This document shows positions 1-7,998 of a stretch of DNA of 19,640 nucleotides, one piece after another (position 1 is the first letter of the stretch; each line of letters begins with the position of its first letter). The notes under the pieces were generated by a model that saw nothing but the letters and a program-made list of their open reading frames with translations, did not search any database and was not told the origin of the DNA. The position numbers and the translations under genes are program-made. The stretch lies in the NCBI GenBank assembly GCA_018985235.1, contig JADGIG010000101.1, forward strand, positions 1 through 19,640. The letters are read 5' to 3'. This stretch comes from Sanchytrium tribonematis (Eukaryota; Sanchytriomycota; Sanchytriomycetes; Sanchytriales; Sanchytriaceae).

Positions 1-1
1 G

Positions 2-1819
2 GTCAAAAGCTTGAAATTATTTAAAAAAACAATTTTGAAAAGTGAGCAACTTATTGCAGAGAAGAAATTTGAGGAAATATTCGATATGCTAAAATCAGTG
101 GGAGATTTTCCTGACTTCAAACGTCTTGATACAATTCCTCCCAAGATTGACAGGCCAATGCAATTAATGTATGACGAACTTCAACAAAAACTTCTTCAAT
201 ATTTGACCGCAAAAAAGACAGATTCGGTAGCCGAGATGATTGGGCTTCTCCAAGACTATTTTACTATCCATAAGGAGCAACAAGGCACCAGTGTTTTTAT
301 AAAGAGTGTCAAGACATTGTTCGATGATCAGCTACAACAAATTCAGCAACAACAGGTAGACTCAATAGTGACTTTAATTAAGTGCATGGATTCTTTAAAC
401 TATTTAATTATAAAACTTTACCAAGGATTGATTAATGGTATTGGTGAACGAGGATGTAGAGTTGTTTTTGAGAAATTTTATAAATATGCTGATGATTTAA
501 TCCAACAGCTTTACAAGAAATGGATATCTGCAAGAAGTTTTTCAAAGATTTCTGCGGAACTAAAAACTCTCGATCTTAAGAAACGGGAAGACGGAATAGT
601 TTACATAGAAACAAATATAGACTTAAAAGATCTTTCAAAGTTTTGCAATGAAATGGCCAGTGTAATAGAAAGATATAACAAATTAGCTTATTTTGCTAGC
701 TCTAAAAAAATATACGATTTTAAAAAATCGGCTCTTAGTATAAGCATTGATGAGCTATACTCACAATATAAGGTGATTGAAGTTGTGTATGTCCAATCTT
801 GCTTTTCTAAATTTTTCCTCAACTTTGAGATTGAAGATTTACAAACAAATATTGTTGAAGACTCAGTTCATTTGTTGAAAGCATCATACGCTAGAGTTGC
901 TTCTTTGGGAAATTCATTATTTGTTGACGATTTACTATACGGCTTATCAACGATTTCAACGAAACTGCTTCTTGAAAACCTTGTTCATCTTTTCGAGTTT
1001 TTTGTTCAATTCGAAAATAATGAAGAAAATACTAATATCTTGCCCAAAATTCTGTTGAAAGAAATAGACTGTTTTAATGATAAACTAGATGAAATATATA
1101 ACCACGTTATCAGGGTCATTGGAAAATTGTCGGACAAATTCGATAAAGAATTTTGCACTGTGACCGAAAAGTTGTTTGTGAAACGTTTTGACTGGAATTT
1201 TAAGCCTGACGATGTTGATCGTCTTGTTAAAAAGTTTTACAATAGTCAATTGAAGCGTTCGCTAACTTTCAATTGTAAAAAACTATTTAGAGACGTGTTG
1301 AGAATTGCAAACTCTTCTAAATATGTTGTTCCATTAGATATAAATAACACTACCTTAGAGTCACGCCTCATAGGGAACAATCCTGTCATGGAAGTAATTT
1401 TAAAAACAAATTTTGGTGAGTTTCAAGATTTTAAGCGAGACATTTTTTTCAGATTGTTGATGGAGTCCATTGATGTAATTGTGGAAAAATATGTTGAATC
1501 GGTTTTTGAATCCACAATCAATTTGAGAGGAGCTGCGTTTTTGGAAAGGGATGTGCGGTCGCTCCAAAAGGTTTTAGATAATTATTTTCATTCGTCTTGT
1601 ACGGCAGACATTTATTTCCAAAAGCATCATGTATTAAGATCAAAATTTTCGAAACTTTTAGAAATCTCAACCATTGTCAACTCAGAATCAATCGAAGATG
1701 CCAAAGATATGCTTCATGATCCTTCTTATCAATGGTCGCTTTCCTCTCAGGAAATTCGTAAATCTCTTCTCTTGCGTATGGATTTTAAGACTGAGGAAGT
1801 CGCTAAAATAAATATTTAA
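2..1819 (+). CDS. COG4: Conserved oligomeric Golgi complex subunit 4 (partial, 5' end outside window)
   Basis: Subunit of the COG tethering complex, which captures intra-Golgi retrograde vesicles. The frame is open from base 2 with no ATG at its beginning (the codon at 11 is TTG), so the true start lies upstream. About 605 residues are visible, against roughly 750-800 in the family, so only an N-terminal piece is missing. The clearest match is the extreme C terminus, with the pattern W-x-L-x(3)-E-x-R-x(2)-L-x-L-R-x-D-F followed by two acidic residues, as in animal COG4. Just upstream is a block with RDVRSL, like the COG4 'KELRSL' block. A VDDLLYGL segment matches the family's 'VDDVFYIV' region, and an FDWNF segment lies near residue 395. 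The rest looks helical, as expected for a CATCHR tether. AATAAA occurs at 1807-1812 just before the stop and again at 1847-1852. Confidence 0.82.
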   Translation, partial: VKSLKLFKKTILKSEQLIAEKKFEEIFDMLKSVGDFPDFKRLDTIPPKIDRPMQLMYDELQQKLLQYLTAKKTDSVAEMIGLLQDYFTIHKEQQGTSVFIKSVKTLFDDQLQQIQQQQVDSIVTLIKCMDSLNYLIIKLYQGLINGIGERGCRVVFEKFYKYADDLIQQLYKKWISARSFSKISAELKTLDLKKREDGIVYIETNIDLKDLSKFCNEMASVIERYNKLAYFASSKKIYDFKKSALSISIDELYSQYKVIEVVYVQSCFSKFFLNFEIEDLQTNIVEDSVHLLKASYARVASLGNSLFVDDLLYGLSTISTKLLLENLVHLFEFFVQFENNEENTNILPKILLKEIDCFNDKLDEIYNHVIRVIGKLSDKFDKEFCTVTEKLFVKRFDWNFKPDDVDRLVKKFYNSQLKRSLTFNCKKLFRDVLRIANSSKYVVPLDINNTTLESRLIGNNPVMEVILKTNFGEFQDFKRDIFFRLLMESIDVIVEKYVESVFESTINLRGAAFLERDVRSLQKVLDNYFHSSCTADIYFQKHHVLRSKFSKLLEISTIVNSESIEDAKDMLHDPSYQWSLSSQEIRKSLLLRMDFKTEEVAKINI

Positions 1820-1887
1820 GAAGTTCCATGTTTTTCGTTTGGTGATAATAAAAAACCGCAATAAGATAATTTTTCAAACGCACAAGA

Positions 1888-3036
1888 ATGCAAGCGACAC
1901 CCTTTTTATTGGACCATGGCTCGTTTTTCATTAAATCTGGAATAAGTGAACCATCTTTAAACATAAGCTGTATTGGACATTCATCGTTTCCAAGGGTAAT
2001 TCATGGTGAGCAATTCATATCTCAAAATGCATATAAACACAAAGGAATTTTAAGTATTGAGTATCCTACTGACACAGAGAACTATACACAGTTAATGCTC
2101 TTATGGAACTATTTGTATGAGAAACACATTGTCCAAAGTGACCAATTTCCATTGTTTTATACGTTGCCACCACTTTATGCAACAAAACATGTGGATCAAT
2201 TGATGCAGATTTTTATGGAGCAGTATAATCATCCCGCAATTGCCATGATGACTCAGCCTGTATTGTCTCTATACGGTCTTGGGAAGACTAGTGGAATCGT
2301 ATTGGATATTGGGCACACTAAAACTAGCTGTATGGCATTATACCAGGGTCACAAACTTACTAATACTGTCATTCAGACAGATCTTGGTGGTAAAAAAGTA
2401 ACAGAATACTTGCAAATATTATTAAGAAAACAAGGCCACGCATTCACAAGTTCAAGTGAATTTTTGATTGTCAATGACATGAAAAAATCTTGCCATATCG
2501 TAAAAGACGTTTTAAAAGCTACTCGAGAGTATGTTTCTTCAGGGCAGCAAACGTTGTATACTCTTCCTGATGGGCAGATCATTGATATTGGTATGACGTC
2601 ATTCATGGCTCCAGAATTGCTATTCAATCCAAAACTCATGTCCATGACTTGCCCTGGTGTTACCGATCACCTGCTTCACTCTCTTTTGGGCGCAGATGTT
2701 GACATCAGGAGTGAGTTGGCAGAGAATATCGTTGTTTGTGGCGGCAGTTCTTTATTTTCCAATATGGGTGACAAATTACTTCATGATCTTAAACAGAAAT
2801 ACCACAGTCACACGGCTGTGACTGCTCTCGGAACTTCCATAGGACAACAACCGAGTGTACAATCGATAAACCAATCTCCAAATTTATCGCTTAAAATTCA
2901 TTTACCTCCTGAGCGACTTTACAGTTCTTGGGTAGGTGCACAAATAATATCTCAATTAGACACATTCAAGCATTTTTGGGTCACAAAAGAGGAGTATACT
3001 GAAGACCCGTATGTTATCCACAAAAAAATATTTTAA
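1888..3036 (+). CDS. Divergent actin-related protein (class not assigned)
   Basis: An actin-fold protein of 382 residues, close to actin's 375. The nucleotide-pocket motifs are recognisable but altered. Phosphate loop 1 near residue 9 reads D-H-G-S-F (actin D-N-G-S-G), with the lysine kept a few residues later. Phosphate loop 2 keeps D140 and G142 in LDIGHTKTS. The adenosine motif is VVCGGSS at 282-288. Between these, the segments equivalent to actin's 'VLSLYASGRTTGIV' and the 'DLTDYL' helix align without large insertions, and the C terminus ends K-K-I-F, like actin's K-C-F. It is too divergent to be conventional actin, and I cannot decide between Arp1, Arp10/11, Arp4 or a lineage-specific ARP. 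ATG at 1888 is the natural start, 68 nt after COG4. AATAAA at 3035-3040 overlaps the stop codon, and the convergent NDUFS6 gene ends 4 nt away. Confidence 0.8.
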   Translation: MQATPFLLDHGSFFIKSGISEPSLNISCIGHSSFPRVIHGEQFISQNAYKHKGILSIEYPTDTENYTQLMLLWNYLYEKHIVQSDQFPLFYTLPPLYATKHVDQLMQIFMEQYNHPAIAMMTQPVLSLYGLGKTSGIVLDIGHTKTSCMALYQGHKLTNTVIQTDLGGKKVTEYLQILLRKQGHAFTSSSEFLIVNDMKKSCHIVKDVLKATREYVSSGQQTLYTLPDGQIIDIGMTSFMAPELLFNPKLMSMTCPGVTDHLLHSLLGADVDIRSELAENIVVCGGSSLFSNMGDKLLHDLKQKYHSHTAVTALGTSIGQQPSVQSINQSPNLSLKIHLPPERLYSSWVGAQIISQLDTFKHFWVTKEEYTEDPYVIHKKIF

Positions 3037-3043
3037 TAAATCA
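3032..3043. terminator. Convergent gene-end junction of the actin-related protein and NDUFS6 genes
   Basis: Only 4 nt separate the two opposed stop codons (TAA at 3034-3036 on +, TGA at 3043-3041 on -). On the + strand AATAAA (3035-3040) begins inside the TAA stop. On the - strand ATTAAA (3037-3032) lies just after TGA and overlaps the neighbour's stop. These are canonical and common-variant poly(A) hexamers, so I infer a two-way 3'-end signal. Cleavage downstream of either would put the end of one mRNA inside the other gene's coding region. Confidence 0.55.
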
Positions 3044-3277
3044 GTGATGTTTATTGACTTTTTCAAATATGTCACCACAATACCCACAAGTTCCTTTTCC
3101 TTGATCTAAATTTATAAATACTCTAGGATGGGTATTCTTACCATCACAAACAGCCTTTCTAGCTTCCACTTTATATACTGGTTTTTGCAAACTTATGGCT
3201 GAAATGGGATTTGGTTGAGTTTCCAATATCATTTGTTGGAATCTAGCTGATTTAAGTCTTAATATTTTTGAAATCAT
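3041..3277 (-). CDS. NDUFS6: NADH dehydrogenase iron-sulfur protein 6 (complex I 13-kDa zinc subunit)
   Basis: Small nuclear-encoded subunit of mitochondrial respiratory complex I that binds zinc and is needed for late assembly of the peripheral arm. The 78-residue product starts with a short basic, amphipathic, acid-free stretch (MISKILRLKSARF), as in a mitochondrial presequence. It ends with the zf-CHCC domain: C44, H50, C64 and C67 around the family signature H-P-x-V-F-I-N-L-D and T-C-G-Y-C-G. The spacing between the first cysteine and the histidine is five residues, three fewer than the usual 'CDGGGGxLGHP', so the loop is shortened while all four ligands remain. ATG at 3277 is the only sensible start. 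It is divergent from the gene at 3418 and convergent with the actin-related gene. A functional copy implies that this organism keeps complex I. Confidence 0.92.
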   Translation of the reverse strand: MISKILRLKSARFQQMILETQPNPISAISLQKPVYKVEARKAVCDGKNTHPRVFINLDQGKGTCGYCGDIFEKVNKHH

Positions 3278-3417
3278 GTTTCTATTTCGCTCCTTTAAAA
3301 ATCAAAATTTAAGTGATTATTTTAAAAGCTCATTTCTCTAGCAACAATCATTATATCACATTATGGTAAATCAATTCGTCAAGAATCAATCTAAACAATT
3401 ATTTTAGAAACATAGGG
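3278..3417. promoter_or_regulatory. Divergent intergenic region (140 nt), shared promoter
   Basis: This is the longest stretch without a gene. It separates the start codons of NDUFS6 (-) and the Ser-rich gene (+), so it must hold both promoters and both 5' UTRs unless these extend into neighbours. It is strongly AT-rich and contains T-rich and A-rich runs near each end. I see no ORF, RNA fold or repeat in it, and no element I can name with confidence. Confidence 0.5.
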
Positions 3418-4917
3418 ATGACAAATTCAACCATAACTTCAAGATTAAAAGATATTGAAATAAGACACCAATTAGTTCTCATGCAATTTCCAGAGCTAAT
3501 TGAATTGAATAAGGAGTTTTTAAAGAGACAGCAGGAATATAAGGACAGTTTTAAGCCTAGTTTGAGTCAACCTAGTCCCTTTGTAAATCATGCCAAGTCA
3601 AATGATTCTCCAAAGAAGGATAGAATAGAGGCACGAGTTCAGAGCTCATTGAGGAGCATGTCACCTACCCGATCAGTCTCACCGCATCGTCATATTAACA
3701 AATCGGTTGATGCTCTCTCACCACCTAACAAATTTTACAATGTTAGATTAGCCAATCATCCAATATTTTTACGACGAACTTCTATTAAACCTTCACATTT
3801 TGATAATGTTCCAAGAAAATCCTTGCCAGAACAATCACAATATAGAGGCGAAAAAGTTGTCAAGGTTATTTCTCCGATTAAAAGAAAGACTGCTAATGCT
3901 AATCTTCAAACGATAGAAGAAATCCGGTCTTCCGAGCAAACTGCCTCTGATGGAAAGCAAGAAATTCAAAATTATGATTACAAGAAAGCTGCAAATTTCC
4001 CTATAATTGTTGAAAAGTCAGTCGCAGTAACTCAAACTGAGGATATGAAATATGCCAAGACCGAGATATTGCAAACTTCTCCTCCACAATCGGATACAAG
4101 CTCTGATAAATCAAATCAAACCTTTAAAAATCTAGCTCAAAGACACTTGGTAGACTGGATGGTACAGCAAGCCTTCATAAAAGCTATGGGCAATTCTGAA
4201 GATCCCACAATAAGTCAAATTTCTTCTAGCTTTAGCTCAAGTTCAGATTCTTTATTCGAGAACTATGCTCAAGGTATCTTGAAAAGAGCTTTAAAAGAAA
4301 TCATTGTAGATCAGCTAGGAGTTGTTAAAGCCAATGTGCCCGAGAAAGTAGAAAATGTACTCTCTACTCCTGCAGAAATCGAAAGCTTCACTATGGCATC
4401 AACTGACATTTCACAATACAAAAAATCATCCAGTTCCTCCTCAAAATCTAAGAAAGTGAGTTTTCTAGCCGATGCTAAAACATATGAGAAAGAAACTCTA
4501 AAGACCCCAATGAGTGATATTAGCATTGACCCTGTGCCGAATTCTGTTGGCGACCAATTAGATTCTCCTGCTATTAGCGCGAGGAATCTCGCTTCGATTA
4601 CTGATTTGTCTATGACAGAAACGACTGGAGAAATAATACCTATTGGTTCAGTTGGCGAATATTTAGAACTTCCTTCGTTTTCACAAATGCTAAGTAACGT
4701 AAATATTTCCCTAGATTCTCATGATGAAAATCCTCCAACTTTTTCATCAGCAGATTTAAATTTCACATCAAGTGAGGCAGTATCTGTAGGTCAGATATTG
4801 AACTCTTCATCTCGCGAGTCCGGAGAGAAAAACACATCGAACAGTGAAGGTGAAATTAAGATCGCTCGTAAAAAATTCACATCGCTTCCTTCTTCCTTTG
4901 GATCTGAAAGTTCATAA
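3418..4917 (+). CDS. Unrecognised Ser-rich, largely disordered protein with a KVSF (PP1-docking-like) motif
   Basis: I do not recognise this 499-residue protein. It has an N-terminal helix of about 45 residues rich in charged and leucine residues, which could be a coiled coil. Next comes a long Ser/Pro/Lys/Thr-rich region with S-P sites (SPTRSVSPHRH near residue 80; VISPIKRK near 155) that look like proline-directed kinase targets. A short helical island of about 60 residues (roughly 240-305) holds LVDWMVQQAF and ILKRALKEIIVDQL, split by a serine run. A poly-serine stretch then runs into KVSF at 346-349, matching the (R/K)-V-x-F PP1-docking consensus. The remainder is acidic and Ser/Thr-rich. 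The helical island is the likeliest conserved domain; a loose resemblance to ciliary/centrosomal scaffolds is not enough for a name. It ends in tandem stops (TAATAA) with AATAAA at 4916-4921. Confidence 0.7.
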   Translation: MTNSTITSRLKDIEIRHQLVLMQFPELIELNKEFLKRQQEYKDSFKPSLSQPSPFVNHAKSNDSPKKDRIEARVQSSLRSMSPTRSVSPHRHINKSVDALSPPNKFYNVRLANHPIFLRRTSIKPSHFDNVPRKSLPEQSQYRGEKVVKVISPIKRKTANANLQTIEEIRSSEQTASDGKQEIQNYDYKKAANFPIIVEKSVAVTQTEDMKYAKTEILQTSPPQSDTSSDKSNQTFKNLAQRHLVDWMVQQAFIKAMGNSEDPTISQISSSFSSSSDSLFENYAQGILKRALKEIIVDQLGVVKANVPEKVENVLSTPAEIESFTMASTDISQYKKSSSSSSKSKKVSFLADAKTYEKETLKTPMSDISIDPVPNSVGDQLDSPAISARNLASITDLSMTETTGEIIPIGSVGEYLELPSFSQMLSNVNISLDSHDENPPTFSSADLNFTSSEAVSVGQILNSSSRESGEKNTSNSEGEIKIARKKFTSLPSSFGSESS

Positions 4918-4944
4918 TAAAACCATATTTATTCCCCTTTATTC

Positions 4945-7179
4945 ATGCTTCGATTTTATTGTCCATCACTCTCCAATATTGATCTACAAGACAACACTGT
5001 CTTTTATGCGACCAAAAAGGGAATATGCTCAATCAATCTGGAAACCTACAAGTCTGAGATCGATTTTTGGGAATTAAACTGCTCAGTAAATCTTGCAGTT
5101 AGAGACAACATTAAGGCTATTTCTTTAAAAAAGTCAGCAATCGTTTTAGAAAATGGTAAGGATAAAAATTTAAGAATCGCCTGCACGAAATTGAAATGGA
5201 ATAATAACGTCTTATCTGGCGTTGGCAGAAATTTTTGGATGTATGACTATGTTAGTGATGCCATGACAACTGTAAGAACATTGAGTCACCAGGCAACTAA
5301 CTTGGCCTTTAATAATGACACGTTAGCAATATCGACTGTCAAAGGTCTTATTATATACGATGTACGTCAAATATCGAAACCAATCTTTGAAACTCATTTA
5401 TTTGGTATTCAGGATATCAGTTGGCAAAAAGATAATCTGATTGTTGGTTCGATAGATAAAATAATTTCACTAGGAAATACATTTGAACAAGAATTTGAAA
5501 TAGCGACAGATTGCTACAAAATAATTGATCATGAAGACTATATCCTAAATGTTCCTTTGTATGATAGATCCTCGATTCAAATATACCAAAAACAAAATTT
5601 CATTAACGAATTTTTTCCCACTGATGACTATATTGTAGACGCTAAATTCGATCCTGAATCAAATAGTGTCATTAGTTTAACAGACAATCAGTATATTGAA
5701 GTCTCAAAAATACCACAAACCATTCAGATGTCTTTAAATACAAACACTACATTAAGGCCTAAACTAGAGCTTGTTGGTTACCCGACTTCTGTTGCAGAGG
5801 AGGTGTTTAATTGTACAAATGCAATCAAAGATATGCATGCAATTCATTTGGATTTTTCATCCAACATATTTCTCTTCGAGGTTACCGCTGGGAATTCGTT
5901 TTTAGTAACAATTAAAATTCGGCTTCCCAAAGGCTATCCAAAAAGTGCGCCAATTCAACCATATGTTGAGAGTTCAAAATTTGGAGACTTACAATCTGAT
6001 CTTTGCTCGATTGGGAAAAGCTTTTATATAAAAGGGAAACGCTGTATGAGAGACCTTTTGGAATATGTCCGACAGTATCCATCCCGAAGACTTACGAATA
6101 AAGAGGAAAATGTGGTTGTCGAGGACAAATTGGAGGAAACAAGAGAATCTGAAAATGTACCATTTCCTTGCTTATGTGGCGTGGCATTTTCTCCGAGAGG
6201 CATGGCTGTATTTTTTAGCCCAATTTATTTGGAAAAGCCAACAGACAAGCCAGGTTCTGCATTTGTATTTCGGATTGGTCTCCAAAATCATCCCCGGTCA
6301 TACGAAATGTATAAGCAATTTAAAACTGTGGCCTTTAAGTACCTCAAGGAAGTTCCTAAATATTTGTCACCTATAGGTGGGAATCCGACCATAAGTATTA
6401 CTTTGATTGACGATATACCAGGACTTTTACCATCGACTCTATTGAGTCGATTAGATTTCAATACAGAAAACTTTGATGATTTCTTGACTCAGAATTCGGA
6501 AATAGTTAAAAGTTTACAGAATCCTATGTCCTACTTTATTTGGATCTCTTTTCAGAGTGCAGCAAAATTAATCGATGCTCACTTTTGTCAAAAGGCTCTT
6601 TTTGGACTATTACAACAAAGCGTCTACAGAATTATTCAGCAGGATGACATTTTACTAGCATCCTTACTCGCTGGAGGTATAAGTTTACTCCGAAAACAAA
6701 TTAAGAGAAAAGTCGATGTCCCTAAAGTTGATAGTTCATTAATTGTTTTCAATATGCTCAATTATATGAAAAGTCTTCCGGTTGCAGAATTTATCGATAT
6801 CCCAGGAAGCAATGGAGTGGACAAACTTTTGCAAATTATAAACCCATTGGTCCAGCGATTTATTCAATTGCTTCAGAAATTTGAGATGCACCGAAAAAAG
6901 ATGGAATTTCTTAAGATTCTGGGAATTAGGTCGGAAGGTATCAATGAAATATCTTCCAACTACTTTTGCTATAACTGTAACAATAAAAGCGAAACCAAGC
7001 GATGTCAGCGGTGTTCCTTTGGCGTATCGACTCTGTGTGTTGTTTGCCAAAATCCAATTGATTCCTTGAGTTATTTCTGCCCACTATGTCATCATGGAGG
7101 CCATATTTTGCATATAATTTCCTGGTTTCGATCAAGACCTACATGCCCAACTGGTTGTGGATGTAGTTGTTTGTTTTAG
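4945..7179 (+). CDS. WDR59: GATOR2/SEACAT subunit WDR59 (Sea3/Mtc5)
   Basis: Scaffold subunit of GATOR2 (yeast SEACAT), which acts on the lysosome/vacuole to relieve GATOR1 inhibition of TORC1 when amino acids are present. Domain order matches the family. A degenerate WD40 propeller covers about residues 1-265. An RWD domain covers about 275-375, starting at LELVGYP and including the L-P-x-G-Y-P-x-S-A-P block. Then come a helical region and a C-terminal zinc module at about 675-742. The module has CYNC (675, 678), CQRC, CVVC, then C-P-L-C-H-H-G-G-H at 712-720, an H-x(2)-S-W-F stretch, and C-P-T-G-C-G-C at 734-740, the typical WDR59 ending. The protein is 744 residues, shorter than the human one (about 970). 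It starts 27 nt after the previous gene. Its stop is the tandem TAG-TAA and the convergent NAP1 gene ends 5 nt beyond. Confidence 0.87.
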   Translation: MLRFYCPSLSNIDLQDNTVFYATKKGICSINLETYKSEIDFWELNCSVNLAVRDNIKAISLKKSAIVLENGKDKNLRIACTKLKWNNNVLSGVGRNFWMYDYVSDAMTTVRTLSHQATNLAFNNDTLAISTVKGLIIYDVRQISKPIFETHLFGIQDISWQKDNLIVGSIDKIISLGNTFEQEFEIATDCYKIIDHEDYILNVPLYDRSSIQIYQKQNFINEFFPTDDYIVDAKFDPESNSVISLTDNQYIEVSKIPQTIQMSLNTNTTLRPKLELVGYPTSVAEEVFNCTNAIKDMHAIHLDFSSNIFLFEVTAGNSFLVTIKIRLPKGYPKSAPIQPYVESSKFGDLQSDLCSIGKSFYIKGKRCMRDLLEYVRQYPSRRLTNKEENVVVEDKLEETRESENVPFPCLCGVAFSPRGMAVFFSPIYLEKPTDKPGSAFVFRIGLQNHPRSYEMYKQFKTVAFKYLKEVPKYLSPIGGNPTISITLIDDIPGLLPSTLLSRLDFNTENFDDFLTQNSEIVKSLQNPMSYFIWISFQSAAKLIDAHFCQKALFGLLQQSVYRIIQQDDILLASLLAGGISLLRKQIKRKVDVPKVDSSLIVFNMLNYMKSLPVAEFIDIPGSNGVDKLLQIINPLVQRFIQLLQKFEMHRKKMEFLKILGIRSEGINEISSNYFCYNCNNKSETKRCQRCSFGVSTLCVVCQNPIDSLSYFCPLCHHGGHILHIISWFRSRPTCPTGCGCSCLF

Positions 7180-7189
7180 TAAATTTATT
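7177..7189. terminator. 13-bp two-way gene-end module between WDR59 and NAP1
   Basis: The sequence TAGTAAATTTATT holds the WDR59 stop (TAG 7177-7179), an AGTAAA hexamer on + (7178-7183), the NAP1 stop on - (TAA 7187-7185) and an AATAAA hexamer on - (7189-7184). Translation stops and likely poly(A) signals of both genes are packed into 13 bp. The same 13 bp in opposite orientation forms the CHMP7/ARMC8 junction at 16101-16113. The role as 3'-end signal is inferred from the hexamers and position. Confidence 0.6.
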
Positions 7190-7964
7190 CAGGATTAGAT
7201 TCCAAATTAAGATTTCCAAAAGATTGCTCAACAGACTCATTGTCGTCTGTATCATCAAACTCACCTGAATACCACAAGTAAAGATTAGGAATAATATCAT
7301 CCTTGATTGCGTCAGCAATGTCGATGTCCATTTGTGCTTGCTCTTGAATATCAACTTCGTCAGAATTATTATTTGGGTGAAGTTTGAAATAATGAAAAAA
7401 GGAATCCAGGATGATCTCAGAAACAATGGTTCTAGTTTGATTAGTGTGTTTGTTTCTTTGCTTTTTGGTCACTTTTTTAGTTAAAATATTCTTTTCCCAA
7501 TCTATGGTCGTTGCGAAAACATTTCCAAATTGAACTCCTGGTAAATCGCAAGGTTCTATCTCTGGCAATTCTATGTCCAACTTAGGGTAATCTTCTTCTG
7601 AATCCTCTATATACTGATACTTTTTCACGACTTGATTATTTTTAAAATAAGGATTTGGGTGAAACTTAAAGAACAATTCAAAGCCATCCTCGTTGTACTG
7701 CAATTGGATATCCCATAAATATTGAAATAGCTGTACATCATCTTCTGTCACGTAGTTTCTGAGAACAGGATGATTCGCAAAGCATTCGAACCAAATAGAT
7801 TTAGAGCTCTTTTGTAGAAGATCAGATCGTGCCTTCCATAAAGTTGTCATGGATTTATGAAACTCAATTTCCTTTAAAATCAATTGCTTTTGAAAATTTT
7901 CATAGTGTTTTTGAAAAACAAGATTTAAAGTTTGTAAATCTGTATCAAACTTTTCATCATTCAT
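7185..7964 (-). CDS. NAP1: Nucleosome assembly protein NAP1 family
   Basis: Histone chaperone that binds H2A-H2B and H3-H4 and shuttles between cytoplasm and nucleus. An N-terminal helical segment (about residues 5-55) corresponds to the long dimerisation helix. The NAP core follows: an F-x-x-x-F-x-N-H-P-x-L block near 60-70, an F-x-F-H-P-N-P-Y-F-x-N-x-x-V block near 100-115, and a W-x-x-N-x-x-x-K-K-V-T-K-K-Q-R-x-K segment followed by T-R-T-I-V and D-S-F-F-H-Y-F. This last block is the NAP1-specific accessory insertion and distinguishes it from SET/Vps75. The closing helix has D-x-I-I-P-x-L-x-L-W-Y-S-G-E. At 259 residues it is short for NAP1 (usually 350-420), with an abbreviated N terminus and only a brief acidic tail. 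It lies 34 nt downstream of the next - strand gene. Its stop shares bases with AATAAA. Confidence 0.9.
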   Translation of the reverse strand: MNDEKFDTDLQTLNLVFQKHYENFQKQLILKEIEFHKSMTTLWKARSDLLQKSSKSIWFECFANHPVLRNYVTEDDVQLFQYLWDIQLQYNEDGFELFFKFHPNPYFKNNQVVKKYQYIEDSEEDYPKLDIELPEIEPCDLPGVQFGNVFATTIDWEKNILTKKVTKKQRNKHTNQTRTIVSEIILDSFFHYFKLHPNNNSDEVDIQEQAQMDIDIADAIKDDIIPNLYLWYSGEFDDTDDNESVEQSFGNLNLESNPE

Positions 7965-7998
7965 GTTGCAAACACTCCTTAAAAAATGTTAATTGCAT

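Noticed and set aside
330-360. Gln-rich run in COG4 as a possible CAG/CAA repeat expansion
   Set aside because: Only a short interrupted glutamine stretch with mixed codons and no tandem repeat; normal within a coiled-coil region.
2373-2645. 90-codon open frame on - inside the actin-related gene
   Set aside because: It lies wholly antisense to well-supported actin-fold motifs and has no recognisable domain. It is a shadow frame.
4844-5077. 77-codon open frame on + bridging the Ser-rich gene and WDR59
   Set aside because: It overlaps the end of one gene and the start of the next in a third frame, with no conserved features.
6739-7135. Overlapping open frames on - inside WDR59
   Set aside because: They are antisense to the RWD-to-zinc region of WDR59, whose cysteine pattern shows the + frame is real.
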